Positions 20,501-31,700 of a stretch of 49,772 nucleotides of DNA are shown here, piece by piece (position 1 is the stretch's first letter; every line of letters begins with the position of its first letter). The notes below the pieces were generated by a model. It was not told the DNA's origin, made no database searches, and worked only from the letters and a program-made list of their open reading frames with translations. The translations under genes were made by a program, and so were the position numbers. The stretch spans positions 1,897,904-1,947,675 of the forward strand of contig LSYV01000012.1 in assembly GCA_001584585.1 (NCBI GenBank), read 5' to 3'. The stretch is from Gonium pectorale (taxonomy: Eukaryota > Chlorophyta > Chlorophyceae > Chlamydomonadales > Volvocaceae).

Positions 20501-21771
20501 TCCGCCCACCCCTCGCCCTCGTTCCCACCACCGCCGCGGCCCGCCCCTCACTCACTCTACGTGCCCCCTCCCCTCCCCTCCCCTCCCGCAGGTCGCCATG
20601 ATCAAGCACATCAAGGCCGCGCACCCCGGCCTGGACGTGATCGCGGGCAACGTGGTCACGGGCGCGCAGGCGCGGCGGCTCATCGAGGCGGGCGCCGACG
20701 GCCTGCGCGTGGGCATGGGCTCCGGCTCCATCTGCACCACGCAGGAGGTGTGCGCCGTGGGGCGCGGCCAGGCGACCGCCGTGTACCACGTGGCGCGCGT
20801 GGCCAACCAGCTGGGCGTGCCCATCATTGCGGACGGCGGCGTGCAGAACAGCGGCCACATCACCAAGGCGCTGGCGCTGGGCGCCAGTGCGGTCATGTGC
20901 GGCTCGCTGTTTGCGGGCACCACCGAGGCGCCGGGCGAGTACTTCATGCTCAACGGCCAGCGCGTCAAGGTGTGTGCGCGGTTGGGCGGTTGATACTGGT
21001 GGTAGTTGGTGGGTGGTGGTGATTTGTGGTTTGTGGGAGACTGTGCGCAGCGCTCGTCCTAGCTGCCAGTTCCTCCCGACTGTTGTAGTTACTTATATGT
21101 CACCCCTCCCCGCGCCCCTCCATCGCGCCCGCAGAAGTACCGTGGCATGGGCTCGCTGGAGGCGATGGCCAAGGGCAGCGAGACGCGCTACCACTCGGAC
21201 ACGCAGAGCCTCAAGATCGCGCAGGGCGTGTCGGGCGCCGTCAAGGACAAGGGCAGCATCCGGCGGACGGTGCCCTTCCTGGCGCAGGCCGTCAAGCAGG
21301 GCTTCCAGGTGGGTGGGCGGCGGTCGTTGGACACGACTGGGCAGGGGGAAGCAGGGCGCAGGAGATGCGACATGGACACATGGGGGAGAGGCCGGTTGGA
21401 TGCTGGGCAGCAGGCTTCTGCGCTGGTCGCGGTACATGGCGCATGACGCTAGGCAGCCTTGTCGGTATTCTGTCCCATCAAACCTAGCTGCTTTTCTGCC
21501 CTCCAGACCCGCGCGCCCTAGGCCTATCAATTGCCCCATTCCCAACGGGTTCGTATCGCTGGATTCCTGTTGACTGCCGTGTCTAGTACCGTTACCTCTC
21601 CATCTGGCCTCAACATTGGATTCCACGTCACAGGACATCGGCGCTGACTCGATCAAGACTGCGCGCGAGATGCTCTACAACGGGACCATGCGCATGGAGG
21701 CGCGCACCAACGCCGCGCAGGCCGAGGGCAACGTGCACGACATGGTCGCCTACGAGAAGCGCCCCTGGTAA
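17531..21771 (+). CDS. IMPDH: Inosine-5'-monophosphate dehydrogenase (EC 1.1.1.205)
   Basis: This enzyme oxidises IMP to XMP with NAD+, the committed step of GTP synthesis, probably in the cytosol. Ten exons join in frame: 17531-17564, 17642-17736, 17827-17934, 18219-18368, 18641-18796, 19607-19690, 20018-20224, 20592-20969, 21135-21308 and 21634-21771. The product is 507 aa, close to the 514 aa of animal enzymes. [10 protein letters not shown] and [10 protein letters not shown] open the barrel. Residues of about 100-225 carry the two CBS (Bateman) repeats ([23 protein letters not shown]). LDSSQGDS and GNVVTGAQA follow. The catalytic loop [12 protein letters not shown] puts the active-site Cys at about 326. 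[12 protein letters not shown] and [14 protein letters not shown] bind the phosphate, and [10 protein letters not shown] and [10 protein letters not shown] form the flap. It ends EKRPW with no peroxisomal or organelle signal. All key residues are present, so it should be active. Confidence 0.97.
19699..19743 (+). repeat. 10-bp G-rich tandem repeat in IMPDH intron 6
   Basis: About four units of GGGTGGGGCG begin nine bases after the donor at 19691. On the coding strand this gives many closely spaced GGGG runs, enough for one or more G-quadruplexes in the pre-mRNA or DNA. Confidence 0.85.
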
Positions 21772-22688
21772 GGCCACCCCGGCGAGCCGCCGGCGGAAGG
21801 CAGTGCCAGGCGGAGCACCCCGGCACCCGGCGGCGAGGCCCCCGGGTCGCTTGCGGAGGAGGCGCGCGCGCGCTGCATGACGGCGGCTTGGCGACGCCCC
21901 ACCGGCGGCGCGGGCACCACGGTGCTGAGCGCGTGTGTGGTGTGCGTTTGCGCGCTCGGCAGCCGGCGCGCGACGCGTGCTCGACGCACAGGAGGGAGCG
22001 TGGTCTAAGCATCTGTGGAGCAGCATGTGTGCGTGGTGGCTGACGGCACTTCGATAGTAATGTGTGGTAACTGTAGGTAGGCGCTGGACTTCGGTGCTGG
22101 GGCGGGGTAATACCGTCGGCGTAGGGGGTAGGGTGATGTGAGGTGTGGCCGTGGGCCACAGTATTGACAGCACCGAGGGGGTCTGCGGAATATAATGTGG
22201 ACATGCATGGTAGGGTCAGGATGAGGACGCTGCGCAGTCCGGGGCTGGTCGTGACCCCAGGTGTGGGTGTCGATGGTACAGGCGTCACGCCAGGGCATAT
22301 AGCGGCTAACCGTGCCGGCTGTGTGTCATAACCGTTTGCAGGGTGCAATGCGCACAGCTTTGCGTGGGACATATCGGTAGTAGGGAATTTTGTCGTTGAA
22401 ATCAGGCGACACATCTTCATGACAGACGGTTATCCGTGTTGTCATGGCTGAGTGGCTCCCAGACTGCCTGCTCGGGCTGGCATTGCCCACGCAGCGAGCG
22501 TGGATGCGGTGGGCTTTACGGGCGGCGCTTCCGTTGCGAGTGCCTACTCTTTGAGCTCCTACTCCCTCTCCTCCCGTCCCGGTAGCAATCTGGCATGCAT
22601 CAACGATGTTACGACGTAAGTGAGCCGCAGGAAGTGACCTCGGCGCATGGAAATGGCTGGCCGCGCGTGCAGGCGTGCGCGTGCGACG

Positions 22689-22693
22689 TGTAA
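22689..22693 (+). promoter_or_regulatory. Poly(A) signal candidate TGTAA for IMPDH
   Basis: This is the first TGTAA I found after the IMPDH stop at 21771. It implies a 3' UTR of about 920 bases, which is long but not exceptional. It lies less than 100 bases from the candidate signal of the opposing EMC6 gene. Confidence 0.4.
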
Positions 22694-22781
22694 TTCCGCG
22701 TTTCGTGTCTCGTTCCTGTTCCTTCCCCCAAGCTCACACCCACTCAGCGCGGTGGTGAATGTCTAGCCGTATCCACCACAT

Positions 22782-22786
22782 TTACA
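22782..22786 (-). promoter_or_regulatory. Poly(A) signal candidate TGTAA for EMC6
   Basis: TTACA on the plus strand is TGTAA on the minus strand. It is the only such signal I saw within 750 bases of the EMC6 stop at 23529. Confidence 0.4.
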
Positions 22787-23528
22787 AACACTCGTGAGTA
22801 CCTTCGCTGACCATCACACCACCTGAAGAGTCAGGCCGGTGAAGCATGTGGCCACCCCAACTGCTTGGACCACCTGCAAACCAGATTCCATCACCGTGCA
22901 GATTTCTCTCCTTTCGTACCTCAGCACCAAACTAGGTCATTCCGGCTAGTCGACATGCCGACATGCCAAACGAATGTAAACCGCAGATGGAGCAGCCACA
23001 CCTCTAGGGCCGGCTTCCCGAAGACAGATTGGGGCACGTGCCGGTAGCCGCAGCTGCCAGCCACTCCGCAACAGCCCAACTCGTGTCGGCGCAGTAACAA
23101 GGCAAGTAGCGTAGATGGCGAAGGTGCGGCTCCCTCGCATGCCAGCTCCTGCCCATTCCCTACCCAGGGCCTGATGTCCCCGCCTTTAGTCCTGTCCAGG
23201 TGGCCGCCTCTGGCAGCGCTCCTGCTGCGTCGTCCGTGCTCAGCCATCCCAGCTCAGCCTGTTCCCCGGCGGCTGGGGCGCACCACCTGCCCTTCCTTGG
23301 CACGACCATCACGGACGACATCCCTTGCGTCCTTCGTTATATTGCTACACTGCTACCAGCGGCTCAACTCTGAAGCTGACAGTTGGAGCGAAGTGGGCAG
23401 GCGCCGAGCACCTTGATGACCTGTCAGCCCGCTCGTGGCCAGAGGCTAGGCCTGAGTGCGTCGTGGCCGCGTCGCTGCTCCGGACGAGCTCAGGCGCGCA
23501 CGGGCGCCCGCCGTGCGGCTCAGGAGCA

Positions 23529-24459
23529 TCAGAACACGTGGCAGAGGTTGTAGAATATCATCCAGAACAGGATGTACGACAGCAGTGTCGTCGACGAGAA
23601 GACCCCGTAGAAGAGCAGGTTGTTCCTGTAGCGCGGATGAGCGGAAGGCGTCGGGGGAACACGCAGGCGAGAGCGCTCATGTTGGACCGCCCCGTCGAGG
23701 CGCACGATGACCTCCCAGTCGCCGTGTGTGCGGGCACGGGGACGCACACGGTGTCTGCTGCTACAAATGGACACGCAGATGGTGGCGGTTTCCACATACT
23801 GATATGAAAATTTCTGCCTGCTGCCCCCAGGGGCGTGCGTCAGGGTTCTGGGCGTGCGGCCGTATCCGCGCCCATCCTTGGCCTTCACCAAACCACGCAG
23901 CCTGAGACCCGCTGCAGCCTGCTGCCACTCACCAAGAGACGAAGTAGTTTGCTGGCTTTGTGCAGCCCTTCAGCACCATCGCCGCAACGCACTGCACATC
24001 AGATGGGCACGGATTGATGCACCGCGGGTTGATCGGGTTAATTGGTTGATGATTCCCACAACGCGCATGTGGGCACTGCGCCCCCCCCCCCACCCGCCTC
24101 GTCACTGCCCCCCGCGCAACGCGCGTCCCCCCTGTCTCACGCGTCCACCCCTGCCCGATGTTCAGCATTCGTCCTGCGTACCCCACCCCGCCTTACCGCG
24201 AGCTGAGACACGAAGTGGTATATGAAGCCGTGCCAGCCCACGACTCCACATATGCCGATGACTATCCCCGAGATCACAGCGACAAAGTTTCGCCTACAAC
24301 GTAAAGTTCCATTTCAGCTTTTGCGAAACGGAGCTTTTGCAAAACGGTGCTCCATGACAAAGCTCCTTACAAGAATCCAAGCGCTTGGTAGTTGTTCTTA
24401 AGCGCGAATGGATTGATCAGGTCATCAAGCTTCCCTTTTTGCTGCTTCTTTGGCGCCAT
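23529..24459 (-). CDS. EMC6: ER membrane protein complex subunit 6
   Basis: Four minus-strand exons join in frame: 24459-24371, 24293-24197, 23991-23933 and 23625-23529. They encode 113 aa, near the 110 aa of animal EMC6. Each exon is too short to stand out alone. The N-terminus (MAPKKQQKGKLDDL) is basic and cytosolic. NYQALGFLRNFVAVISG then leads into the first membrane segment, followed by GICGVVGWHGFIYHF. The third segment ends SYILFWMIFYNLCHVF at the C-terminus, which matches the EMC6 family signature FTYVLFWTFLYGMVHVY-like ending. EMC6 is a core membrane subunit of the EMC, which inserts tail-anchored and multi-pass proteins into the ER membrane. Donors (GTAAGG, GTAAGG, GTGAGT) and acceptors (TAG, CAG, CAG) are standard. 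TRAP-gamma was considered but the length and ending fit EMC6 better. Confidence 0.9.
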
Positions 24460-25771
24460 TGGCTCCTGGACACTGGAACCGCCGGCTGGCGCGAACCGGG
24501 CGCCCCCGAGAACCCGCTCTACTCAGTCCAGTATAAGTTGTGATCAACAGGCTGGTTGTGGACAAGGTCAGATCTACACGAGCTCAGTCCTTCGATCGCA
24601 GGTCCTGGCTCAGAACTATGTTAGCAGCAATGATAAGCTTGGGCATCAGGGACAACAGGAGTGTGTAATGGCCAGCCAGGACCTCTGAACCTAGGGGCCC
24701 CGTGTCAAACCCAACAACGCCGTACCCCCAACGTACCAGTCCCGTCGTGGCAAGGCCAGTCACTTTCTCGTGCATGCGCACGGTGTGTCATGAAGTCACC
24801 CGTGCAGAGGCTTTCACGTGCAGGCAGCGGGAGGTGGTCGCCGCATGGCCTTGCAAACATGACCCGTACATGCGGTGGTGCGGGAGACACCCGCCACCAC
24901 CAGCACACCAGCCCGCAGGCAAATAGGCAGGAAACATGTGACCGGTGTTCGCCATGGAAGGGAAGATCCGTCTTTGCTGTAGCGTGCTGCCCCGCCTTGC
25001 CCTACGGCTGCTGTACGCGCCTTCGCCTTCTACCCCTTGGCCTCCCAAAGGGCGTGGATAGAACCGGCTGTAGACCTTTGGGGCAGCACCCGTCGGGGGC
25101 TCGGGGCTGAACTACACTTCTCTAACAGACTGGAGTGCCACTGCCGCTGTCAATTACATCGCAGCAACTCTTCACTGCGCCAGTGCATGCTCGACAGGCT
25201 GCAAGGTTCCGGTGGCCATATTTCCCACATTAACAAGCCTAAGTTACAGCGCCATTGGGTTGTCGCCGTACGGTCCGAGAGGGCATGATACATCATGCAC
25301 ACCTACGGTAACGTGCACTGGCACGTCACGGAACTTCCCCACTGCCTGGATGCAGGCTTGCAACCCAAGGATTGACCTACACCCGCCACCACGAACATGA
25401 GAGCTGACCTCCAGGTCGAGCACGGTGTGCAAGTCACAGGCGACACAAGCTCTGTCCAGGTAACCGAGGCTGATGAGCACGACAGGTCGCCAGGCATCCA
25501 TCTGGTGCGCCTGGCAGTCTGCAAATCATCCCACGCGCACGGTATCCGGAAAGACCCTCGCAGCCCTCTACAGGCCCGCCAGCCGAGAGTCAGGAGAATG
25601 TCACCTTCTGGACCTGGTATCCATCCAGTAGCATCTGCCAGCTTCACGCGCAGTCCTTTAGTTGTGAGCCCCTAACCATGGCCCGTACGCAACGAGGCGA
25701 GCGTTCCATAAGCCCAGCTGGTTTCTGCGGTATCGGGAATCGCAAACCGCGCTGCCGCGGTTGAAGCCCTT
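24460..25771. other. Spacer: EMC6 5' region and PHD gene 3' UTR
   Basis: No coding exon is recognised. The right half is the 3' UTR of the PHD-finger gene, with a minus-strand TGTAA at 25248-25244. The left half should hold the EMC6 promoter. Small frames on both strands show no family resemblance. Confidence 0.5.
25244..25248 (-). promoter_or_regulatory. Poly(A) signal TGTAA for the PHD-finger gene
   Basis: This is the nearest minus-strand TGTAA (TTACA on plus) after the stop at 25772, giving a 3' UTR of about 530 bases. A second match at 25154-25158 is an alternative. Confidence 0.45.
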
Positions 25772-28700
25772 CTACGTCTCCTTCTCGAACCGGTAGCCCT
25801 TGGGCAGCTGGGCGTTCACCGCGTCCGCCGTGCTCTGGCTCATCACGGCGCGCCGCGCGCGGGGCATCCCCACCGGCCGCGATAGTTGGGCGATGGGAGC
25901 GTCTGCGAACGAGCAAAAGGGAAGAAGGCCGCTAAACAAGGCCATCGAGCGGGGAAGGAAAAATCGACAGCTACAAGTGCAGTGGCACGACACGGATGGC
26001 GAAAGCAACAGTGCCCGACGTTCTAGGCCCGACACGAAGCACCCCACGCCGTCAGCAAGCTGCCGCTCTCACCGTCTGATGTGCTGGTCTCTTGCGAGCC
26101 CACGGCCTGCTCAGCCGCCTGGTCCGCCGCCTCGGCCTGGGTCGCCTCGCTCTGCGCCTGCTGGCCGCCCTCCACTTCGGCAGACTCCGCCGCGTCGTCC
26201 TGGCTGACGGTCACCGTCTCCTCCTCAGAGGCGGCCTCCGGCTTGGCGTCCCGCCCAGGGGCGCCGTTCGAGCCGTCGCCTTCGCCGCCGCTGATGGCGG
26301 CCCCGTCGGCCGCCTGCGCCTCCCGCTGGGCCCCGTCAGCGTGCTGCGCGTCCCGCATCTCCACATCTCTGGCGCCCGAATCTGCAGTGCCGCGTCCGGC
26401 TTCCCCGGTAGCACCCTCCGCTGCTGGGCCGGCGGCTGCGGCCCCGCCACCGGCCCCGGTGACCTCCTCCGCGCCCGCGTCAGGCCCACCACTGCTGCTG
26501 ACCTGGTTGCGGTCTCCGTGCTCGCCCGGGTGCGCCCCTGCTTCCTCCATTTGCTCATCACCGCCCTTGCCCTCGCCCGGCTGCCCCTCTGCGAACCGCT
26601 CCACTGCATCCTCAAATACCTCATCATCGCCGTCGCGCGCCTCCTTCGGGTCCACAGCCGCAGCCGTACCGGCCTTGGGCTGGGCGTCTGCTGCGTCTGC
26701 GTCTGCTGCGCTGCCGCCGCCGGCCCCGGCGCTCCCGTCTCCGCCGTCGGGCCCACCCCGAGGGCTGGCCCCCGAGGCAACCTTGACGCCGGTCCTCGGA
26801 ACCCACTTGCCGTCAGGGCCCATGACGACCCGCTTCCGCCAGTCGCGGCCGCTCATGATGTCCTTGGCCGGCTTCTTGGGTGGGCCCGCTGCGAGATTCA
26901 AATTCGAACATATCAGCAACAGATCACAGAGGGGCCCAGCCAGCAGCAGAGATCTAGATAGCAAGCACGAAGCACCTGATTGTCCTACCAGCAATGCACA
27001 GACCTACAAAGTCTACGCGACCAGCTAACCAAGCCCGCGAGTGCCCCGCTCTATATTACACACCTGGGGTGGTCCGAGCGCGCTTAGTCCCGGTGCTGCC
27101 GGGGTGCTCCTCGTGGCTGCCCACCTCCGCCGCGTCCGCCCCTTGCCCTGCCGCTTGCCCCTGGTCCTGGCCCTGGCCGGCCGCCTGCGACGTCGAGCCG
27201 GGGCCACTCGTTGCGCGGGCGCCGCCACCGCCACCTCCTGCGCTCACGGCTGGGACTGCGCCTGAGCCCGCGCCACCAGAAGCTGTTTTTCCGGAGGTTT
27301 TGCGGCTGCCCGTGGCCAGCGCGCGCGGTGTCTCGATCATGTCTGGCCCTGGCACCTTTCTGAGCCGAATCCGCTTGGGTTGCGGCGGCTGCTCATCTCC
27401 GCCTGTGGTGCTGGGACCCGTGCCGGCGCCTGCCCCCGCAGCGTCAGCCGCGGGGCCATCAGCAGCCGCGCGCTGACGCTTTGTCCCGCCAGTGCTGCTG
27501 GGAGCTGCTGCGGCCGCACCTCCGCCGGCGGAAGCAGTCGGAGTTGGAGCCGCCGCCGCAGCTGCTGGTGCGGCGGCAGGGAGAGCCGCCGCTGCAATAG
27601 TGGGTGCGGCAGCAGGGAGAGCTGCAGCGGCAGCCGCTGCGGCGCTGCGCGTCCCTGGTGCAGCAGCAGCGACGGCACTGGCCGGTCCAGGCGCTGCAGC
27701 GGTACCGGTTGCGCTACCTACCCCGGGCGCAGCTGCGCCTTTGATGCCCGACAGGAAGCGGTCGAGGGCCGTCTCCAGCGGGGCGGCAATGTTGTCATCT
27801 CCAGCAAAGGGGCTCGGGTTGTCGGCAGATGGCCATTCCCAGTTCTGCGAGTAGCATTCGGAAGCAATCAATTGTCCAACGCTTTTGAATTAACTATCCT
27901 GTCTCCGAAATCGGCCAGCAGCAACGCCGAACACCAGCATTCGCAATCAGAACGATATTCGCACCAGCGTCCCGTCCACAGGCGCAACCCACCTCGAAGA
28001 ATGACAGGAGCGCTTCCGGCTGCGTGCCTTGCGCGGCCAACGCGTCGCGGATCAGGCGGTACTGCTGCCGCTTGCAGCGCTCGCGCCGCCGGACCTGCGA
28101 GCGGAATGGAAACAATTGTTTCATACAACACAAGGGCATAACAAAAAAGAGCTCCCCTCCCTGGCATCGTGCTACCATGCGGCAAGAGCGCCACGGGCGT
28201 TGATACGCACCTCAACACGGCGCCACCACACACAAACCCATGGTAAAAGAGTGTCCCGGCCAGACCCCACTTTTACCGTGTCGGCCACAGTCCTGAGCAG
28301 CTCCAACTCGTTGCGCACGCTGTTGGGGCCCCACCGTCCCATCATGGACTTCTGGTGCTCCAGGTGCGCCAGCCGCTCCAGAGTCGTGGGCGTCCGGCCG
28401 CTCGCGCTGGCCCCCCGTGTCCGCACCGCCGCGGCGGTGGCCGCAGCCCGGGCCTTCGCGGCCGCCGCCGAAGCGGCCGCCGCCGCCTCCGGGGAGATCC
28501 CGGGCCCTAGGGCGCCCGGCTCCCCTTCGGCAGGCTCCTCCTTGACGCCCGTCTTGGCCCGCTTGGGACCAGACGAGGCCGTTGCTCCGCCCGTGCCGGC
28601 TGCGGCCATCGCACCCGCGCTTGTGGACGACTGACGCCCCCTGCCAGCTGCGGGCTTCGCGCTGGCCATGGCGCCCTTCGCACCGCCCCCCACACCCAGC

Positions 28701-31700
28701 GCAAGGCCCCCCGGTTTGGGGCCAGTAGCGGCCGTATCTCCGCCGTCACTGGCGCCCTGCTGCTGGCTGCTGGAGGGTGTGGCCCGGCCCGGGCCCTTGG
28801 CCTTCAAGCCCCCCTCCGTCTTGATGCCCCCAAGGAGCGGCTGCTGTGACTGCTGCTGTTCCGCTGCGCCCAGGCCACCCGGCACCGGCCCCAGCCCAGT
28901 GCCGCCGCCGTCGACTGCGCCCGGGAATCCCGCTGCTGCCGCCGCCGCGGCCGCCTTGCGCCGCGCCGCGGCCGTGAGCGACAACCGTGAACCGGGCAGG
29001 GGCGGCTTGCCAGCACTGACCGCCGAGATCCCAGACGGTAGTGCGGATGGCGGGGTGCTGAGCGTGGAGGGGAAACCACTCATTGCACCGGCGAGGCCCA
29101 TCCCGGCCGCACCGACGTCCTGGGACGGCGGCATTTGAAGACCCTGCAGGCTGGCGGCACCGCCCTCAGGCACGGCCGGCGAGGGCAGCGGCATGCCGGG
29201 ATGCAGCTCCGGAGGCGGGCCGACCAGGCAGGGCGGGTTCGGCGCAAGCTGCGAGGCGGCAGTTGTGGGCAATGACAGCCAACGTTAGCCAAACATTGCC
29301 TCTCAATGGCTCTTGAGGTGTATCACTAGTAGCAGATCGCGGCGACATTACGATGGTTGCTCAGTAACATACCTGAAGCTGCAGGAGGTTCTGCTGCTTG
29401 GCCGACTTGGGCGGCCGCCCGTAGCGCCTCTTGGGGATGCCGCCGGGGCATCCCGCTGCCGCGGCCGCCGCCGCAGCAGCAGAGTCGGGCTCCCCAAACT
29501 GCTGCATCTCAGGGGCGCCAAAGGCCGTATCCATCGAACCGACACCCGCGGCGCCCTCAAACGCGGCGACGCCCATGTCGGCGGCGGACAGTTCCGCACT
29601 CATGGAGGCGGCGCTGCCGCCGCGCCGGCCTGGCTTGCCGCTCGAAGCGAGCACAGGCATGACATCGGACACCTGCGGTGCCCATGATGACAGCGACGAT
29701 TGGCACAGGTCAGCCGTAGGCGCAGGCGCTTACGCCATGTGTTCTGTGCCGATGCCATGGCCGCTATCAGGGATTGACGACGGGCAACATTAGGTCATCG
29801 AGGGTTCCCAGCACCTTACGAGGACCCTAGACAAGCCGCATGCCCAAGGTCCCGACATTCCCCCTAGTCGAGGTGCAGCCGAGAGTGGTGCACCCAACCC
29901 CCAAAGCCGGCGAAACCTTTCCAGCGACCTCGCTGAATGCACGTCACCGCGCCGCCCCTCACCCGCGCCGCGCCCGTGGCCATGTCCTTGTCCCGCTGCG
30001 CGTTCGAGTGGTTGTGGCAGTACGCCCGGTAGCGCAGCGTGCGTGCGCCCGGCTGCATGCGCGCACACAGGTAGTTGCCGGCACGGCGACCGCAGAGCGG
30101 GTGGAAGTACGCCTGGCAGTGGCCGAAGTTGCACTTGACCACCGCGCCGGCGACCTGTCGGGACGCGGGGCGGGCGGCGAGAGTGGCGCACAGCGCGTGT
30201 AAGGAGCCAGCCCCTTGGCTACGTCGTGCGGCCCAGAAGTGCAGGGCGTTACGACCGTGCATAGGGTGCTAGCGCGTGTCGATGGCAAGTAGCCCGATTT
30301 CGCAAAGCTCCGAAAGGACGTGACCGTGGCGGCAAACGCACCTTCCCGCACAGTGCACAGGGAGAGCGGAAGCGGTCCGCCTTGATCTGCCCCAGGTTGT
30401 CGATGGCGTCAGGCCCGTCAAAAGGGTGCACGACCGGACCCTCGTGCCACATGCTGCACACCTGCGGCCAGATGCGCGAGACGAGTTCAGTACCGCCACC
30501 ACCGAGGATTATTGCCCAGAAAAGGCACCATCTCGCGAGCGGGTTTGAGCTTGGAGCACTACTGTGCTTGAAACGTGCGAGTGCCTGTCACCCGCAGATG
30601 TTCAAGACTCGCTCAAAGGTGAGCGCACGACAATCCTGTCCGTCACATTCCGTCACCCCACGACACACACAGCCCAACCCACCACGTGGGCCCACTTGGT
30701 GCTGTCTGTGGTCCGCTTGAAAGCGCCCATGCGCACGGGGCAGAGGCAGCACGACACCGCGTGGGAGCCGCCGGGCAGCTCCGCGTGCGTGATACCGCGC
30801 GCCTCCATCTCCCAGCGCTTGGGCCGGATCTCATTCTGCGGCACCCCTTGGGCACGCTGCTGGTCCTCGTAGAAGCGGCACGGCCAGCACAGCCACTCAT
30901 CTGCGGCACCGGGCCATCGAGGCGGATTCAACATCACCAGGAGGCAAACGCGGCAACGCAACAGCAGGCCGTTGAAGGCAATACTCAATGCCGACCCAAA
31001 CACTAACCTACCGTACCGCTGCATCCTGCGGAAGCGACACAGGGGTGCCAGTCGAGCGCCGAAACCAAGCATGCTTCGATGCACAGCGAAGTGCAAAAAA
31101 CTGTTTGGCGCTTAGCCGTGACGACAGGGACGAACAAGGCAGCAAGGGGCGCACCTGCGGGTATGCTGCGCACGCCGTAGCAGAGCTGATGCACGGCGAT
31201 GTCGCAGCGCTCGCAGAAAACAATCATGTTGGGGTCCACTGATGTGCCGTCGCCGCACACGGCGCACAGCGCCTCCTCGTCTTGCGCCCTGCGGGTCGGC
31301 AAAGTCACAGACCTCTCACATATGCAGGTAGCGTCGCCTGAGCCATTTTGTTTGCGTCTGTCCCTCCTCAAGGGTCACGGGAGCCGACGCAATACCTTGG
31401 CATCTCAGATGACATGTTTAACCTTTTAGGATATGTCTCCCAACGCACCTGACGGCCAGCGGGTCAACCAGGTTGGCGTCGTCCATGGGCAGGGGCTCCA
31501 TGGCCACCCCCTCGCCGGCGCTCAGCCCGGGGGTCTCGCCGCGCCAGCCCTCCGCGCCCTCCATGCCCTCAGCCCCAAGCGGCATGCCCATGCCGTCGAA
31601 GGGGCCGAGCGGCATGCCCGCAAACTTCTTGGGCCGCCCCGCGAACGGACGCGGGCTGGCGGGCTCGTTGAGCGCAGCCAGCGCCTGGCGCCGCTCGTTC

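Larger units (their letters stand above)
21772..23528. other. Convergent 3' region between IMPDH and EMC6
   Basis: No further coding exon is recognised. It should consist of the two 3' UTRs meeting near 22.7 kb, since candidate poly(A) signals face each other at 22689 (plus) and 22786 (minus). Confidence 0.5.

Noticed and set aside
23529..24459. TRAP-gamma (SSR3) identity for the small membrane gene
   Set aside because: Length, three-segment spacing and the C-terminal ending fit EMC6, not TRAP-gamma.
25244..25501. Small minus-strand frame in the PHD 3' UTR region
   Set aside because: No motif, no conserved splice partners, and it lies where the 3' UTR is expected.
26081..27028. Two plus-strand frames of about 290-315 codons antisense to the PHD gene
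   Set aside because: They mirror the Ala/Gly/Glu-rich exon 14 on the other strand, whose splice phases and continuity with the PHD domains are consistent.
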